NCBI RefSeq assembly: GCF_024166365.1
Contig: NC_064839.1
Location: 33,740,378 to 33,804,377 of the forward strand
DNA from: Elephas maximus indicus
Taxonomy: Eukaryota; Chordata; Mammalia; Proboscidea; Elephantidae
Length of the DNA: 64,000 nt
Reading direction: 5' to 3'
How positions within the stretch are numbered: the first letter of the stretch is position 1; each line of letters starts with the position of its first letter. Below are positions 25,401 to 36,282 of the stretch, piece after piece. Position numbers and translations under genes: made by a program. The notes under the pieces were generated by a model. It was not told the origin of the DNA, searched no databases, and worked only from the letters and a program-made list of their open reading frames with translations.

Positions 25401-28400
25401 ATTGAGTTTATCACTAAATAGAAGAAAGATTCTCTCAGTCCTCTAAAAGCACTCCTCAGGATTTCAGATTCTTTATGTTTGCATTTTGTTTTCTGATCTA
25501 AAGGAAAGTTTGAAGCAAAAGCTGGTCAGAGTGCTAGAGGAAAACCTCATTTTGTCAGAAAAAATTCAGCACCTGGAGGAAGGTGCTGCCACCTCGATTG
25601 TGAGTGGGCACCAGTCCTACACTTACGGTAAGCTCAGGAAAGCCATGTGTGGTGTATCCAAAGACAACTGTTTGTCTATAGTTGACCTGTTTAATAAGCT
25701 TCAATATCAAGTGCTCATAATCAAGAAAAGAGTGCTTCCTTTGGCTTACTCAGCTGTTAAATGTAAAGTCATCTTGCTTCAGAGTTGTCATGTAGGTAAC
25801 TTGAGTTGCCAGATGAAGCTCTTTGTAAATGTAAAACATGTACATATCATTATTTAGTTATGTCATTATTTTTGAGACACTTATTTTTTCTGATTGTAGC
25901 AATAGAACATGTTTTTTATAGAAAGTTTGAAAAATTCTTTGTCATTGTTAGTTGTTGTCAAGTTGATTCCGACTCATAGCGACCTCATGTGTGCAGAGTA
26001 GAACTGTGCTCCATAGCATTTTCAAGGCTATGATCTTCTGGGAGCAGATTGCCAGACCTGTTTTCTGAGGCCCCTTTGGGTGGGTTTGAACCACCAACCT
26101 TTAGACTAATAGTTGAGCACTTAACCATTTGGGCCACCCAGGGACTCTTGAAAAATACAAGGAAATATAATTCAACTCCCAGTGAACTACCATTAGTGTT
26201 TTAGTATATTTTCTTCCACCTTACCTCCATACATATATTTTTAACTCAAAATTTAAATTTGTGCCCTGATTTAAAAAATAACTTACATTCAATAAAATGT
26301 ACACATTTTAAGTTTGATGAACTTTGACAAATGTATATAATCCTGTAATCCCATCCCAATCAAAATATAGAACATTTTTGTTACTCTAGAAAGCTCCCTC
26401 ATACCCCTTTCCAGTGATTTTTCCCATCCTCCACCCCAGGCAGTAACTGATCTGGTTATATCCTAATCTCACTAATTTAATAGTATAGGCATTTCCAATA
26501 ATATCACATGAATATACCATATTTAATCTATCTATTCCTCTCTATAGTTGTTTCTGATACTTGCTATTATAAAGCTGCCATTATTTGAAATATTATGGCA
26601 GCTTTATAATAGCAAACATCAGAAACAACTGTAGATATTATAAATAGTTCTGAAGCATTTCTAAACATTCAAAAGAAAGACCTGAAATGGAAGAAAAGAC
26701 TCTAAAATTAAATGCTGCTCTAGGATTGTCTTTTCTCCCTTCTGATGGAGCTGAGAGTCCCAATATTTATACTATTATAAATAATGCTGCTATTAATATC
26801 GGTGTACATAGATCTTTGTGTACATTTTCAAGTATTTTCCTAGGAAACATTCCTAGAAATAGAATTAGTAGGTCAGAGGACGTGGACACTTTTAAGGGCT
26901 TTTGTTACACACTGCCAAATCATCCTCAAGAAAAGTTGTCTCAATTTACACTCACACCAACAGTGTATTAGAATGCCCATTTCATTCCACTCCTGCCAAC
27001 TCTGGGTATTAAAAAAAAAAATTGCCATTGTCATAAGGGAAAAATAATACCCCATTTAAGTCTTGATTTGTACTACTTATAGTTTAGGCCAGTGTTTTAT
27101 ATAAAGTCAGCCCTCTACTTCAAACCTTTAGCTCAGCACCCGTAAGCAAGCATTAGGGGCATTTGGATTTATATGAGGAACTGGATGTGTAAGTCAGCAC
27201 TGTAGTCCCAGAGTTAATCTCAGCACTATCCGATACTCACAAGCTTGAAAAATCTAGGCATCGGGTGTCCATTTACCTACTCTGAAAATAAGCTGGTATT
27301 TGTCTGCTGGATATCTACCTTCAATCAGCCATGAGGCCCAATACAGTATTTTGGCTTACTGGTGGTAAATGCAGCTGTTGCAGCCCTGTTTTCCACCTTC
27401 TAGAACCTTGTTACTCAAAGTCTGAATCACAGATCAGCAGCATTACCATCACCTGGGAGCTTGTTAGACATGTAGAATATTGGGCCTTGCCTCAGACCTA
27501 CTGAATCAGATCTATTTTTAATAAGATCCCCAGGGGATTTGTAAGCATATTAAAGCTTAAGAAGCACTGTTTTAGAAGGTTGACTTCCTTAGAACTCAAA
27601 TTCCTGTGATTTTATCTACTTTATTATTGCAGGCAGTGGTAATATATTTGGGGAGCTAGATATGAGTGTCTTAGCTACAAATGCTGTTTTCACAAGCACT
27701 CATTGAGTTATTACTATGTGCCTGACACAGTTCTAGGTGTTTTCACATACTGCACAAGGAATGAAGGACATACATTCACAAGCTGAAATGGAGAATGAAA
27801 AAAGACCTAATATTTGTTGACTGCCTATGCTAAATTGGAACAGATGTCTCACTGAATCCTCCTAACAGTGCTATGGGGCAGGGGCTATCAGCTCTAGTGA
27901 AACTCAGAAAAATGAATTCGTGTGTACAATATTGAATGGTTGGATTTTAATTTAGATCTGTCTCTTCCCAAACCCCATACCTTTGCCACTCTATATCTGC
28001 TGTCTGCAAAGGATAGAACGGTGGATGGAGTGTGGGGTGGGTGCAGTGAAGCCCCAGTTCTTCAAGATATCCACCTGAACATTTAAGCTCTGCTCAAAGA
28101 CTAGCAGTGTGGAATCCTGCTCACTCTTGGCTGCTGTACCCTTTGTAGATGATCTTCTGCACAAAAACCAACAGCTGAACATGCAGGTAGCTTGCCTGAG
28201 CCAGGAGCTTGCCCAGCTGAGAAAGCTGGAGGAGACGGTGGCCCTTCTCCATGAAAGTCAGAGGTAGGAGATGGCTTCTGGAGGCAGATGTTTACTTTCC
28301 TTTATCTCTTTTGGTTTATTTGGTGAGTTAATATCTATATACTTGGCAAACTAACTCCATTCTGTGTGTAAACCTCCTGTATCTAGGGTGGTTAGTTAGC

Positions 28401-30661
28401 TCAGTGACCAGAGAACTGCTTTCCAGGACACACCAAGAACTATATGTCTTTTCTGGCATTGGTGGGTTCAATAATTAATAGTTTCACACTGGTCCTAAGT
28501 TTCACCCTTAAGCCAAAGATTAGACATGTCCATAAAACAAAATGAGACAAAAGGGGCACACCAGCCCGGGGGCAAGGACTAGAAGGCAGGAGGAGACAGG
28601 AAAGCTGGTAATAAGGAACCGAAAGTCAATAAGGGAGAGTGTTGACATGTCGTGGGGTTGGTGACCAATGTCACAAAACAATATGTGTACTAAGTGTTTA
28701 ATGAGAAGCTAGTTTGTTCAGGAATACCTTCAGCTAAAGTATAATAAAAATCAGAAGAAAAAGGAAAAAAAGTTTCACACTGGGACTAACAGGACCCTTC
28801 TTTGGGTCAGCTAGCCTTCCTTGTTTACTTATACCCCTAAAATCAGCTACCTGACTCCTCTGAAAAGTGCCTGCCTGCTATTGGCCACAGAAGAGATGTC
28901 AAAATCACTAAGCAGAGTGATGGGGAAAGAACCCATGTTCTCTTCAGTGAAGTATCAGCCTCTTCAAAGAACAGCACCTGCAGGAGGCAGGCTAGAAAAA
29001 AATATCAGAAGAAACCTCAAGACTACTGGTACATTTAGGGAAGGCCTTGTAATTTTGATTTGCCAAACACATTTACCAGGACTTTCAGTGAAGTTTAGAT
29101 ATGAGAACCTCATCCCCAACCCCTCAACTCCAAACTTCACACCTGATTTTCATTGAAACAGCTTCATTTTCAGAGGCTTAGACCCAGATCCATTCTGTAT
29201 GGCCTTCTAAAAAAATTTTTTTTTATTATAATATTTCAAACATATACAGAAGTAGAAAGAATAGCATAAAGTCAAGGTCCTCAAACTTGGGTATGCAACA
29301 GAATCACCCAAAGGACTTGGAATGCAGACTTGTTGCGCCCTACCCTCAGTTTCTGATTCAGCAGGTCTAGGCTGGGAACTAAGAATCTGCATTTCTAATA
29401 ATTTTCCAGGTGATGCTGTTGCTGCAGGTCTGTGGACCATACTTTGAAAAGATTACAGTATATCTCTTTAGGGGGATGTACAAATTATTGTATTGTAAGG
29501 TAACTTGAAGTAATTCCTCTGTGCTTCCATTTGCTTTTGATTCTTAGGAAATTTTTAAAAAATGATTTTGATTTAATCTTGTTTTATAATTATGTAAAAC
29601 ATTGACATGGCCCCAAAGTCAAATCTACAAAATAAGATAAATTCAGAAAAGTCTACCTTCCTTTTCTGTCTCCTCTATCCTTTCCTTCCTTCCCAATAGC
29701 TTTCTATTGTGTGTGTGTTTATTTGTATTCCCCTTTTCTTACGCTAAAAAGAGGCATATGATACATAATGTTGGTTTAATATTATATCTTGGAAATCAAA
29801 TTCACAGTGGTATGTAGAGTTAGTTCTTATTCCTTTTTATTCCTTTTTACAGGTGCATAGTACTCTATTGTGTAGATGGTACCAGTTTATTTAATCAGGT
29901 CTCTATTGATGGACATTTGAGTTAACAGTATTTTGCTATTACAAATAGTACTTAAATGAATAACATTGTGCATTTTTTTTGCCAGTGTCTGGATGGCTTT
30001 TAACATTATATGGTAATACAGAGTCCAAGAATACAGTCATGATTCGCACCATTAGTTAATCTCAAAGACAGGATATATTAGAAGAAGTAGAAGTTAAATT
30101 AAGGTTTTGGGGTAGAAATTGGAGGTCTGGTCAGGTGCCATTCTCCCAGTGCTTCCACTTACCTCATCATGAAAATGCTTTGGGAAGACCAGAATGAGCA
30201 CTATATAAAATGTGAAATATGTTATTGCGGCCGTCGATCTGGAGCAAAATCAAACAGAACTGTAATGAAGAAAGAAACTACAGGCCTGCTTTTAAAATAA
30301 CTCACTCATAAATTGGACAATTCTATTTTAAGATGTTACTTCATTTTATATTTGTCTTTAGCAAACATTTCTGATTTGAATGGCTTCTACTTTACTTTTA
30401 TGATTTCACGACTGACTTTTTCCCCTGTGTCTCAGATCCCTGGTGGTAACTAATGAGTATCTGCTGCAGCAGCTGAATAAAGAGCAGAAAGGTTATTCAG
30501 GGAAAGCACTCCTGCCTCCTGAGAAGAGTCATCATTTGGGGAGATCATCGCCCTTTGGGAAAAGCACATTGTCTTCCTCCTCGCCAGCGGCACATGACAC
30601 CGGTCAGTATCTAATACAGAGTGTCTCAGATGCTGTCCCAGAGCCTAGTTTGTGGAGCTGA
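10447..30661 (+). CDS. LRRC36: LRRC36, C-terminal two thirds (eight coding exons)
   Basis: This is the 3' part of the leucine-rich repeat containing 36 gene. Eight exons join with matching phases: 10447-10498, 14381-14821, 17528-17817, 20126-20291, 24379-24524, 25504-25627, 28149-28263 and 30436-30661 (stop TGA at 30659-30661). They give about 520 codons, against about 750 for the whole human protein as I recall it, so the N-terminal LRR exons lie left of the window. The first four exons encode a Ser-rich, low-complexity linker. Exons from 24379 to 28263 are rich in Leu, Glu, Lys and Gln with heptad-like spacing (ESLKQKLVRVLEENL, LSQELAQLRKLEETV), which suggests coiled coil. The protein ends ...PEPSLWS. 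Recognition rests on remembered human LRRC36 sequence and on TPPP3 and ZDHHC1 following in the known order. Function is poorly known; the human protein has been described as an ROR-gamma-binding protein. One intron uses a GC donor. Confidence 0.93.
11695..12068 (-). mobile_element. L1 3' UTR insertion, antisense
   Basis: 5'-truncated; begins with a T-run and AATTGTGCTTTAGGTGAAA. Flanked by TTGTCTGTTGAATT (11681-11694) and TTGTCTATTGAATT (12069-12082), a 14-bp target duplication with one mismatch. Nested in an older LINE. Confidence 0.88.
12148..12814 (-). mobile_element. L1 3' UTR insertion, antisense
   Basis: 5'-truncated copy with exact 12-bp target duplication ACTGAGTCACTT at 12136-12147 and 12815-12826. 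Nested in the same old LINE as the neighbouring insertion. Confidence 0.9.
14381..14821 (+). CDS. LRRC36: LRRC36 exon
   Basis: A 441-nt exon between acceptor GGTGGTTAG and donor G|GTAAGA. The frame opens FRRYSPHQSRVRSPEKM and closes GRLLKLSS; it is Ser-rich linker sequence. The open frame runs past the donor into the intron, so the raw ORF overstates the exon. Confidence 0.92.
15180..17235 (+). repeat. Long ancient interspersed repeat, family not named
   Basis: AACATGATCTGACTTAAAAA, GTGGAGGTGGTGAGGAGTCG, GAGAAGTTGATACTGGGAAA and GTCATGAACTTAAAGTGAGA belong to a long repeat common in mammals that I recognise but cannot name safely. Related pieces occur at about 31.1-32.1 kb and 49.4-50.4 kb. 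No open frame. Confidence 0.55.
17238..17395 (-). mobile_element. AfroSINE
   Basis: Typical minus copy. GAGGG..TATGCTAAA flanks it on both sides (imperfect target duplication). Confidence 0.92.
17528..17817 (+). CDS. LRRC36: LRRC36 exon with GC donor
   Basis: A 290-nt exon after acceptor TTTCCTCCACAG. It reads DLYSTAHFNSDPALL at the start and GFREATGSE at the end. There is no GT donor where homology ends. The boundary GAG|GCAAGT is the typical strong consensus of a GC-AG intron and leaves the phase needed by the next exon (PLSSDLGSS). Confidence 0.9.
17818..20125. other. LRRC36 GC-AG intron, no feature seen
   Basis: AT-rich intron sequence. The plus ORF that runs from the exon to 18048 is read-through past the GC donor. 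Confidence 0.5.
20126..20291 (+). CDS. LRRC36: LRRC36 exon
   Basis: A 166-nt exon after a poly-T tract and acceptor CCTTGAG, ending at donor G|GTGAGT. It reads PLSSDLGSSHGLPGNHSPP, then VATVLRQLLELVDKHWNGSG and LLLNKKFL. The AfroRTE insertion begins only about 0.2 kb downstream. Confidence 0.93.
20500..23695 (+). mobile_element. AfroRTE (RTE/BovB-like LINE), near full length with inverted 5' end
   Basis: From about 21077 to 23695 the plus strand encodes RTE endonuclease (KPVNTTIIQIYTPTTKA, ALIITGDWNAKVG) and reverse transcriptase (CFIDYAKAFDCV, KVRKGVRQG, YTDDTALL near 22898) segments, with stops and frameshifts. It ends in the CTCGACAGCACTTAACAACAACAAC tail shared with the AfroSINEs. The 5' UTR and ORF start (WNVRSMNLGKLEIVKNEME, LGISELKWT) lie on the minus strand at about 20500-21073. 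This is a dead copy in an LRRC36 intron. Confidence 0.88.
24379..24524 (+). CDS. LRRC36: LRRC36 exon
   Basis: A 146-nt exon between acceptor TTTTGGCAG and donor ACG|GTATGC. It reads GPARDLLLSLVVPAPSQP and ends KEAGQLVPNDT on a codon boundary. Confidence 0.93.
24664..24840 (-). mobile_element. AfroSINE
   Basis: Minus copy with an A-rich end at left. Exact 12-bp target duplication ATGGAGAAGGCA at 24652-24663 and 24841-24852. Confidence 0.94.
25504..25627 (+). CDS. LRRC36: LRRC36 exon (coiled coil)
   Basis: A 124-nt exon between acceptor TGATCTAAAG and donor G|GTAAGC. It encodes ESLKQKLVRVLEENLILSEK and IQHLEEGAATSIVSG, an amphipathic, coiled-coil-like segment. Confidence 0.93.
25935..26146 (-). 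mobile_element. AfroSINE, longer subtype
   Basis: Contains GACTCATAGCGACCTCATGT and ends GCCACCCAGGGACTC, the longer subtype also seen at 6.05 kb. Confidence 0.88.
26220..27050 (-). repeat. Old L1 fragment, antisense, rearranged
   Basis: ATAAATAATGCTGCTATTAA and TTTAAGGGCTTTTGTTACAC match old antisense L1 3' sequence. It is interrupted at 26543-26765 by an inverted repeat and filler. Confidence 0.65.
26543..26634. repeat. Imperfect inverted repeat (hairpin)
   Basis: Left arm 26543-26581 and right arm 26595-26633 pair over 39 bp with about three mismatches, around a 13-bp spacer. Core arm sequence GCTATTATAAAGCTGCCAT. Confidence 0.9.
27405..27575 (-). repeat. MER5-type hAT remnant
   Basis: GTTACTCAAAGTCTGAATCA, CATCACCTGGGAGCTTGTTA and CAGACCTACTGAATCAGATC are MER5A phrases. 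Confidence 0.72.
28149..28263 (+). CDS. LRRC36: LRRC36 exon (coiled coil)
   Basis: A 115-nt exon between acceptor CCCTTTGTAG and donor AG|GTAGGA. It encodes DDLLHKNQQLNMQVACLSQE followed by LAQLRKLEETVALLHESQ, continuing the coiled coil. Confidence 0.93.
28493..28770 (+). mobile_element. L1 3' end insertion, sense
   Basis: 5'-truncated with an A-rich tail. Exact 13-bp target duplication AGTTTCACACTGG at 28480-28492 and 28771-28783. Confidence 0.9.
29275..29450 (+). repeat. MER5-type hAT remnant
   Basis: GTCCTCAAACTTGGGTATGC, TTTCTGATTCAGCAGGTCTA and CCAGGTGATGCTGTTGCTGC are MER5A phrases in the opposite orientation to the copy at 27.4 kb. Confidence 0.75.
30436..30661 (+). CDS. LRRC36: LRRC36 terminal coding exon
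   Basis: Acceptor CCCCTGTGTCTCAG is followed by SLVVTNEYLLQQLNKEQKGY, a Ser-rich stretch and the C-terminus QYLIQSVSDAVPEPSLWS, with stop TGA at 30659-30661. I saw no AATAAA or ATTAAA in the roughly 1.1 kb downstream, so the polyadenylation site is not placed. Confidence 0.95.
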
Positions 30662-32319
30662 CCCCTTCACTGCAGCTTCCCTCTCGGATATGGAGGGCTC
30701 TCAGTGCCATTTCCCCAGTGTGGTGGTTCTTACTCATAAAAGTGAAGAAAAACAGTTATTCTGGTTACATTTTATTGGTCCTCTTTTGTATTTATTTTTT
30801 TATCTCCTCCCATCAAGTCATTCTTTCCTTGTGCCCACAGAAGTAGTTGGCACCGGGTCCGAGGCATTATTTCACATAGAAACATTTGCCTGAAAATGTT
30901 GAAAAGGAAAAAACAAACACTAGACCTTTTTCTCCAGGGTCATGTGAAGCTGTGTAGTAGAAGGTTAAAAAAGAACATCCATGGTGTCTTTTGTGTTAGA
31001 AGAATAATTCTAGAGAATTCATATTTACTCATTCATCAAACATGTTTTGAATTTCCTTCCACCATAGTGAAAGGGTGACAAAGTCTTTTGTCTGCCTTGG
31101 AGCAGCCAACAATTTAGTCAGGGAGAAAAGCACAAAGCTCCTCAAGTGGTGGAGCTCAAAGCTTGTAATAGGTACCAAAGATGGCTAAACAAAAGCCTAA
31201 AGGCATGCCAGAGAAAGAGAGAGTAGTTTCTACCACGAAGAACTGGAGAAGGCTTCAATGAAGACTTGTCGTTTGAGTGGGAGCTGGCCTAATGAGTAGA
31301 ATGTTAGATGGAGGGAATGCAGAGCCTCCCAGGCCAAGGGTGTAGAGCAGAAGAGCTTGGACCTCCCAGAGGGGTCATGGTACAGCCAGAAGGTATGGAA
31401 CCTGATCTAAGTTCTAGCACAGTAGCCAGTAACAGTGTGGAGGATGGACTAGCAGGGGAGACACAGTGGCAGTGCCCAGGAGACAGATGGGAAGTGGACA
31501 GAGAGGATGGGATGAGATGAGAGCTTTTTTGCAGGACGAATCACCAGAACTTGGTGATTAGTAGTATGTGACGAGTGGCCCAAAGTTTTGTGCATTGGAC
31601 CTGGATAGGTGACAATGCCATTAATAGATGCTGAGTACTCAGCAAGTGGAGCACTTGTGAGGGGAGTCAGTGCCCTGTTCACTGAGGCGGGGGAGGGGGA
31701 GGGACAATCTAACTGGCAAGCGATATATTGGCTAGAGATCATTTCATTCATTCATTCATCCATTCGGGCATTGCTCTAGCCTCTGGGGGTATTGACTAAC
31801 AGAGAAGACAGATATTGAACAAAATGTACATAATTAATTATGATTATGGTAAATACTAAAAAGGAATGGTATATGGTACCATAAAAGTATATAACAGGAG
31901 AGCCTGGTGTCAGAAAAATGTTCCTTGAGGAAATGATCTTTCAACTGAGACCTGAGAAGAGACCTAAGACCTGAGGACCTGAGGGCCTGAGGGCAAGAGC
32001 AGTGGGGAGAAACTGCCGAGAGAAACAGCATGTACAAAGGCCCTGAGATGAGAAGGAACATGGTCCATTCAGGGAACTGAGGGACTAAAAGGAGGTGAGC
32101 AGGTCACATGGCTTCTTGAAGATTTTAGACTGGGAAGGCAGAGGGGTGACAGATTTGTTTGTGAGGATTCCTCCATAAGAAAAGGGGATTAGTTGCCGGG
32201 CGGGGTGGGAGAAGACAAAGAGGAGCTAGAGAACCCAGAGAGGAGGCTGGTGTAGTTCAGGCTAGAAATGCAACTTCTGAAGATGTTAGCTTTGGGCTCA
32301 GCACCCATTTTACATATGT

Positions 32320-32522
32320 TGTTGTTCGGTGCTGTTGAGTCAATTTTTGACTCATAGCTACCCCATGTGACAGAGTAGGACTGCCCCATAGGGTTTTCTA
32401 GGTTGTAATCTTTACAGGAGCACGTCGCCAAGTTTTTCTCCCATGGAGCTGCTGGGTGGGTTCAAGCCACCAACCTTTCAGTTAGCAGCTGAGCACTTAA
32501 CCATTGAGCCATGAAGGCTCTT
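32320..32522 (-). mobile_element. AfroSINE, longer subtype
   Basis: GGTGCTGTTGAGTCAATTTT...CATAGGGTTTTCTAGGTTG...CAACCTTTCAGTTAGCAGCTG; minus orientation. Confidence 0.88.
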
Positions 32523-32857
32523 TATGTTACATATAAGTACCCTGTATTTCGGGCATAAGGCACAATTTTCTTTTAATCTTGGCTGGGTATTTTAAAAATC
32601 AGTGGGAAAAAAATAATAAAAGTAGTTCTAGGTATGTTTCCCAAGTAGTGACTGTTACCAGAGAGTATGTATGGGGCAAGGGACTGTCAGCCTAATGCCA
32701 TGTTGTTTCTCCTCATCTTCAGAGGCACATCAGAGAAAGAAGCAAGTGGAGGGATTAGACACTTATTTGCTCCCCTGACTCAGGCGCTGTGCGGGGAAGG
32801 AGAGCTATTGCCATGATATTGAGACTTGAAGGTACAACCAAGAGCACCTACTTCTAA

Positions 32858-33023
32858 ACCAAAAAACCAAACTAAACCCACTGCCACTGAGTTGGACTCA
32901 TAGCAACACTATAGGACAGAGTAGAACTGCCCCACAGAGTTTCCAAGGAACACCTGGTGGATTCAAACTGCCAACCTTTTTGTTAACAGCCGTAGCACTT
33001 AACCACTGTGCCACCAGGGTTTC
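32858..33023 (-). mobile_element. AfroSINE
   Basis: Minus copy with exact 13-bp target duplication CACCTACTTCTAA at 32845-32857 and 33024-33036. Confidence 0.94.
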
Positions 33024-33354
33024 CACCTACTTCTAAGTTATAAACAAAACCCACAGACCTCTGGATTTTATGTGGAGAGGAAGGCCCCTTGGCTTCCCAA
33101 AAGGAGCATGTACAGAGGAGCCATACGTTTCTTTGAGCTGTGTGACTCTGAAGCAGTTAGAGTGAGCTCACGCTCAGTGGGAATGTCTGTAATAAGAGCC
33201 CCCCACCCCCTACATCCCACCACCACTCATCTGGGACTGTCTTTGCCCCATTGAGAGGCCTCCAAAGAGCCCATGCTGTGCCCAGGTAAGGGAGCCTTGG
33301 TCCGTGGCCTTGCAGCCCTGAGTTGTCATATTTCAGGGTCCCAGCCCAGTGCAT

Positions 33355-33560
33355 GAGGAGCCCTTGTGGCACAGTGATTAAGTGCTCAGCCGCTAACCAC
33401 AAGGTCAACAGTTCAAACACACCAGCTGCTCCATGGGAGAAAGATGTAGCAGTCTGCTTCTGTAAAGATTACAGCCTTGGAAACCCTATGGGGCAGCTCT
33501 ACTCTATCCTATAGGGTTGCTATGCGTAGAAATTGACTTATGGCAGTGGGTTTGGTTTGG
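33355..33560 (+). mobile_element. AfroSINE, longer subtype
   Basis: Starts AGGAGCCCTTGTGGCACAGT and ends in GTTTGGTTTGG. AGCCCAGTGC occurs on both sides as the target duplication. Confidence 0.9.
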
Positions 33561-34361
33561 TTTAGCCCAGTGCCCAGGCCAACCTCCTGGACAGACTGTC
33601 GGGGCGAAAATAACCCACTTCCCTCTACACCCCCAGCTCGTCCTTCATCTCCCTGTGAACATCTGTTCAGGGCGCCTCTAAGGAGGAGCAAAAGAGCCTA
33701 TCCCAGACTGAGCCACCTTCACGCCTTTTTCTGTTGTCACTGAAAAGGGGTCCCCAGGCCAGGTGCCTTTCTAAGGTTGCTAGCTGCTCCTGGGGAAGTC
33801 GACTGTGTTTCTGATTTTCTCTGTGTGGGCAGGCACTTGATTTAGGGGGCAGGGGCAGAGTTGGGGTGTCAGGAAGAGCTAAACAGTTGTTGCACTGTAG
33901 GGCTGAGTGGCTCCACAAGGGGAGGGGAAGGCCCCTGAAACAAGTAGAAAACAAGTGGAGAGGAATTCCTCACCTTAGTCCTGACACTATTGGGAGAAAG
34001 GAAAAAACACATCTGGGATGGAGACTGGGTCTTCAGGGAAGTTCTGTGCCCAAAGGGGAGGGCAGAGCCACTCTGACAGGTTTGGACTTGCCCCTGCTGA
34101 ACATAAAAGCTTTTGAATCGCTTTATCCCACAGATGCTCACCTCTCTTTCTTGCCTAGCCTGGTTTTGCTAGCAAAGTCCAAAAAGCTTCACCCCATGAT
34201 GAGGCGGTGGGGGATGGAGCAGTGACAACAGGGCTGAAGTCGCATTGTTTGATCAGCTGCTGCTGTTTGCCAGTCTGCTAGACCATTCAGTCTTTAAGGG
34301 TCTTTCTGGCTCTGGGTGGGCCTTGATTTCCCTCAGGTGCCAAAACCACTTTTCAAGAAGA

Positions 34362-34577
34362 CAAAAAAAAAAAACCGAAACTCATTGCTGTCAAGTTAAT
34401 TCCACTTCATAGTGACCCTATAGGACAGAGTAGAACTGCCCCATAGGGTTTCCAAGGCTGTAAATCTTTTTATGGAAGCAGGCTGCCACATCTTTCTCCT
34501 ATGGAGCAGCTGGTGTGTTTGAACCGCTGACCTTGAGGTTATTAGCCAAGCACTTAATCACTGTGCCACCAGGGCTC
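34362..34577 (-). mobile_element. AfroSINE, longer subtype
   Basis: Minus copy with an A-run at left and the CCACCAGGGCTC end at right. Confidence 0.9.
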
Positions 34578-35629
34578 TTTTTCAAGAAGAAAGGGAGGTT
34601 TTACTCCTACAAGGTAGAGCTTTGGAACTCAGCCAATTCTCACTCTGGGTTCCTCCAAGCCACACTACTAGTCATGGGAATAGACCAGCCACTCCTCCCA
34701 CCTCTGCATACTGGATGGTCCACTCACCTATAGCTGGGAACTTGGCCTAGTTTGTAATGCAGTTCAGTTCTTTTCACTATGAGGATATTTCAGAAAGTGA
34801 AAGCCAGATAATTTGGGTTCCACCCGTTATGCTTATTTAAGCAAAGCTTGCAAATCAAACAAATTCCCCGAAGCTAGAGGAATCAATCCTCTTAATATGT
34901 GCTGATGGGAGAGTGGAACTCTCTGAAACTTTCTCCTGGGCAGTACAGGGAACATGGTTAGCTTGGTGAGGAGGAGTCACATGTAAGGGTCCCACAGCTG
35001 TCCGTGGGATGGCGAGGCACTGCTGTGGCCAGGGTATTTATCTGCCTCCCTAGAATTCCTACCTCACCTCCCCAGAATCCCTGTCCTGAGCTACACTATC
35101 CCTATATACCCCAACTCCCAAGTGAAGTTGGGTTCAGGGGATTCTGGAACCACCTGGGGCAGGAATGTCCCAGAAGGACAGCCTGTGGACTGAGGGGATA
35201 AACAGTTGTGCTGCTTTTCCTTGTTATCTGCGTGAGTATTTGTGAACATGTGCCTTCCAAGCCTCTTCTAGCACCCACGAGAGCTGCTATCTCCTGGGCA
35301 GGCCCGAAAGCCCATCTAGTCCCCTGTCACAGCAGGAAGGAAGGAGAGTTGGCCCCAAAGCCTTAGGTGTGAGAATAGCTCTAGCCTAAAACCTAGCTTC
35401 TCAGAGGGGAGAAAGCTTGTTCTACAAATGCCCAGAAGTCCTAAGGACCAAAGAGCCACCATCCTACCCCTGAACTTGGGATGTTGAACAGCTGGGAGGG
35501 CATCCCTTCTCTGATGAACGCCCTTGCCCACCTGCCAAAGGTTGGCACTGGGTGCCAGGCTCCAACACTAGCCACCCAGCACCACTTTTGGAAATCAGTG
35601 TTGGGGACTTCTGTGCTAGAAGAGCCTGG

Positions 35630-35793
35630 CCTGGGAGACAAGGTACAGTTCTGGCCTTGAGTCTGCAGAAGCCCTCTCCTCATCCTGGGAGACAAAGGTA
35701 CAGTTCTGGCCTTGAGTCTGCAAAATCCCTCTCCTCATCCTGGGAGACAAAGGTACAGTTCTGGCCTTGAGTCTGCAGAAGCTCTCTCCTCAT
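35630..35793. repeat. 55-bp tandem repeat, three copies
   Basis: Units starting at 35630, 35684 and 35739, each CCTGGGAGACAAAGGTACAG then TTCTGGCCTTGAGTCTGC and CTCTCCTCAT, with one indel and a few substitutions. Confidence 0.95.
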
Positions 35794-36276
35794 ATATAAA
35801 ATTAGGGAATGCAACTGTCTACCCTCTGAGGTTTTTCCTGGCCCTGCATTCTTGAGTTTTCTGAGCTGAAGCCCAAGATGACTTGCCTTGGTAGCCGCCT
35901 GAAGTGGGGGCCTGTCAGCAGGCTGAGAGCCGAGGCCAGGCACTGGGGCCTCTGCCAGGGCTTGGCTCAGGCCAAGTCTGCTGTCTCATCCCTCCGCCTG
36001 CTATCAGAGAGGAGAGGGGCCTAACTGCAGGAAGAGAAGATGTGATGTTAGGACTCTGGATCAGGGCTGAGTTAAAAGGCTCTGTGTTCCCTAAGGAGCA
36101 TCTCTGGGCAGTCTGGCTCTGTGCTAATGGAAGGGATGGGTGTTTTTTTCTAGGCAGGGCTGCCAGTGGAAGAGAGAGATCAGCAGGGTATGAGACAAGG
36201 GGATGCTGTTACTTAGGGGTCTCTCCTACCCCCATTGTCATATACCCAATCAGGCCACATTGGTACAAAAGGTGTC

Positions 36277-36282
36277 TTTATT
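36277..36282 (-). terminator. TPPP3 polyadenylation signal
   Basis: The minus strand reads AATAAA (plus TTTATT) about 340 nt past the TPPP3 stop, followed by a GT-rich stretch. It is the first good signal after the CDS and defines a 3' UTR of roughly 36.26-36.62 kb. Confidence 0.75.

Larger units (their letters stand above)
30662..36264. other. Space between convergent LRRC36 and TPPP3
   Basis: Contains the LRRC36 3' UTR (end not placed), ancient repeat pieces (31.1-32.1 kb), four AfroSINEs and the 55-bp tandem repeat. No further gene is supported; 34.6-35.6 kb looks unique. Confidence 0.5.
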
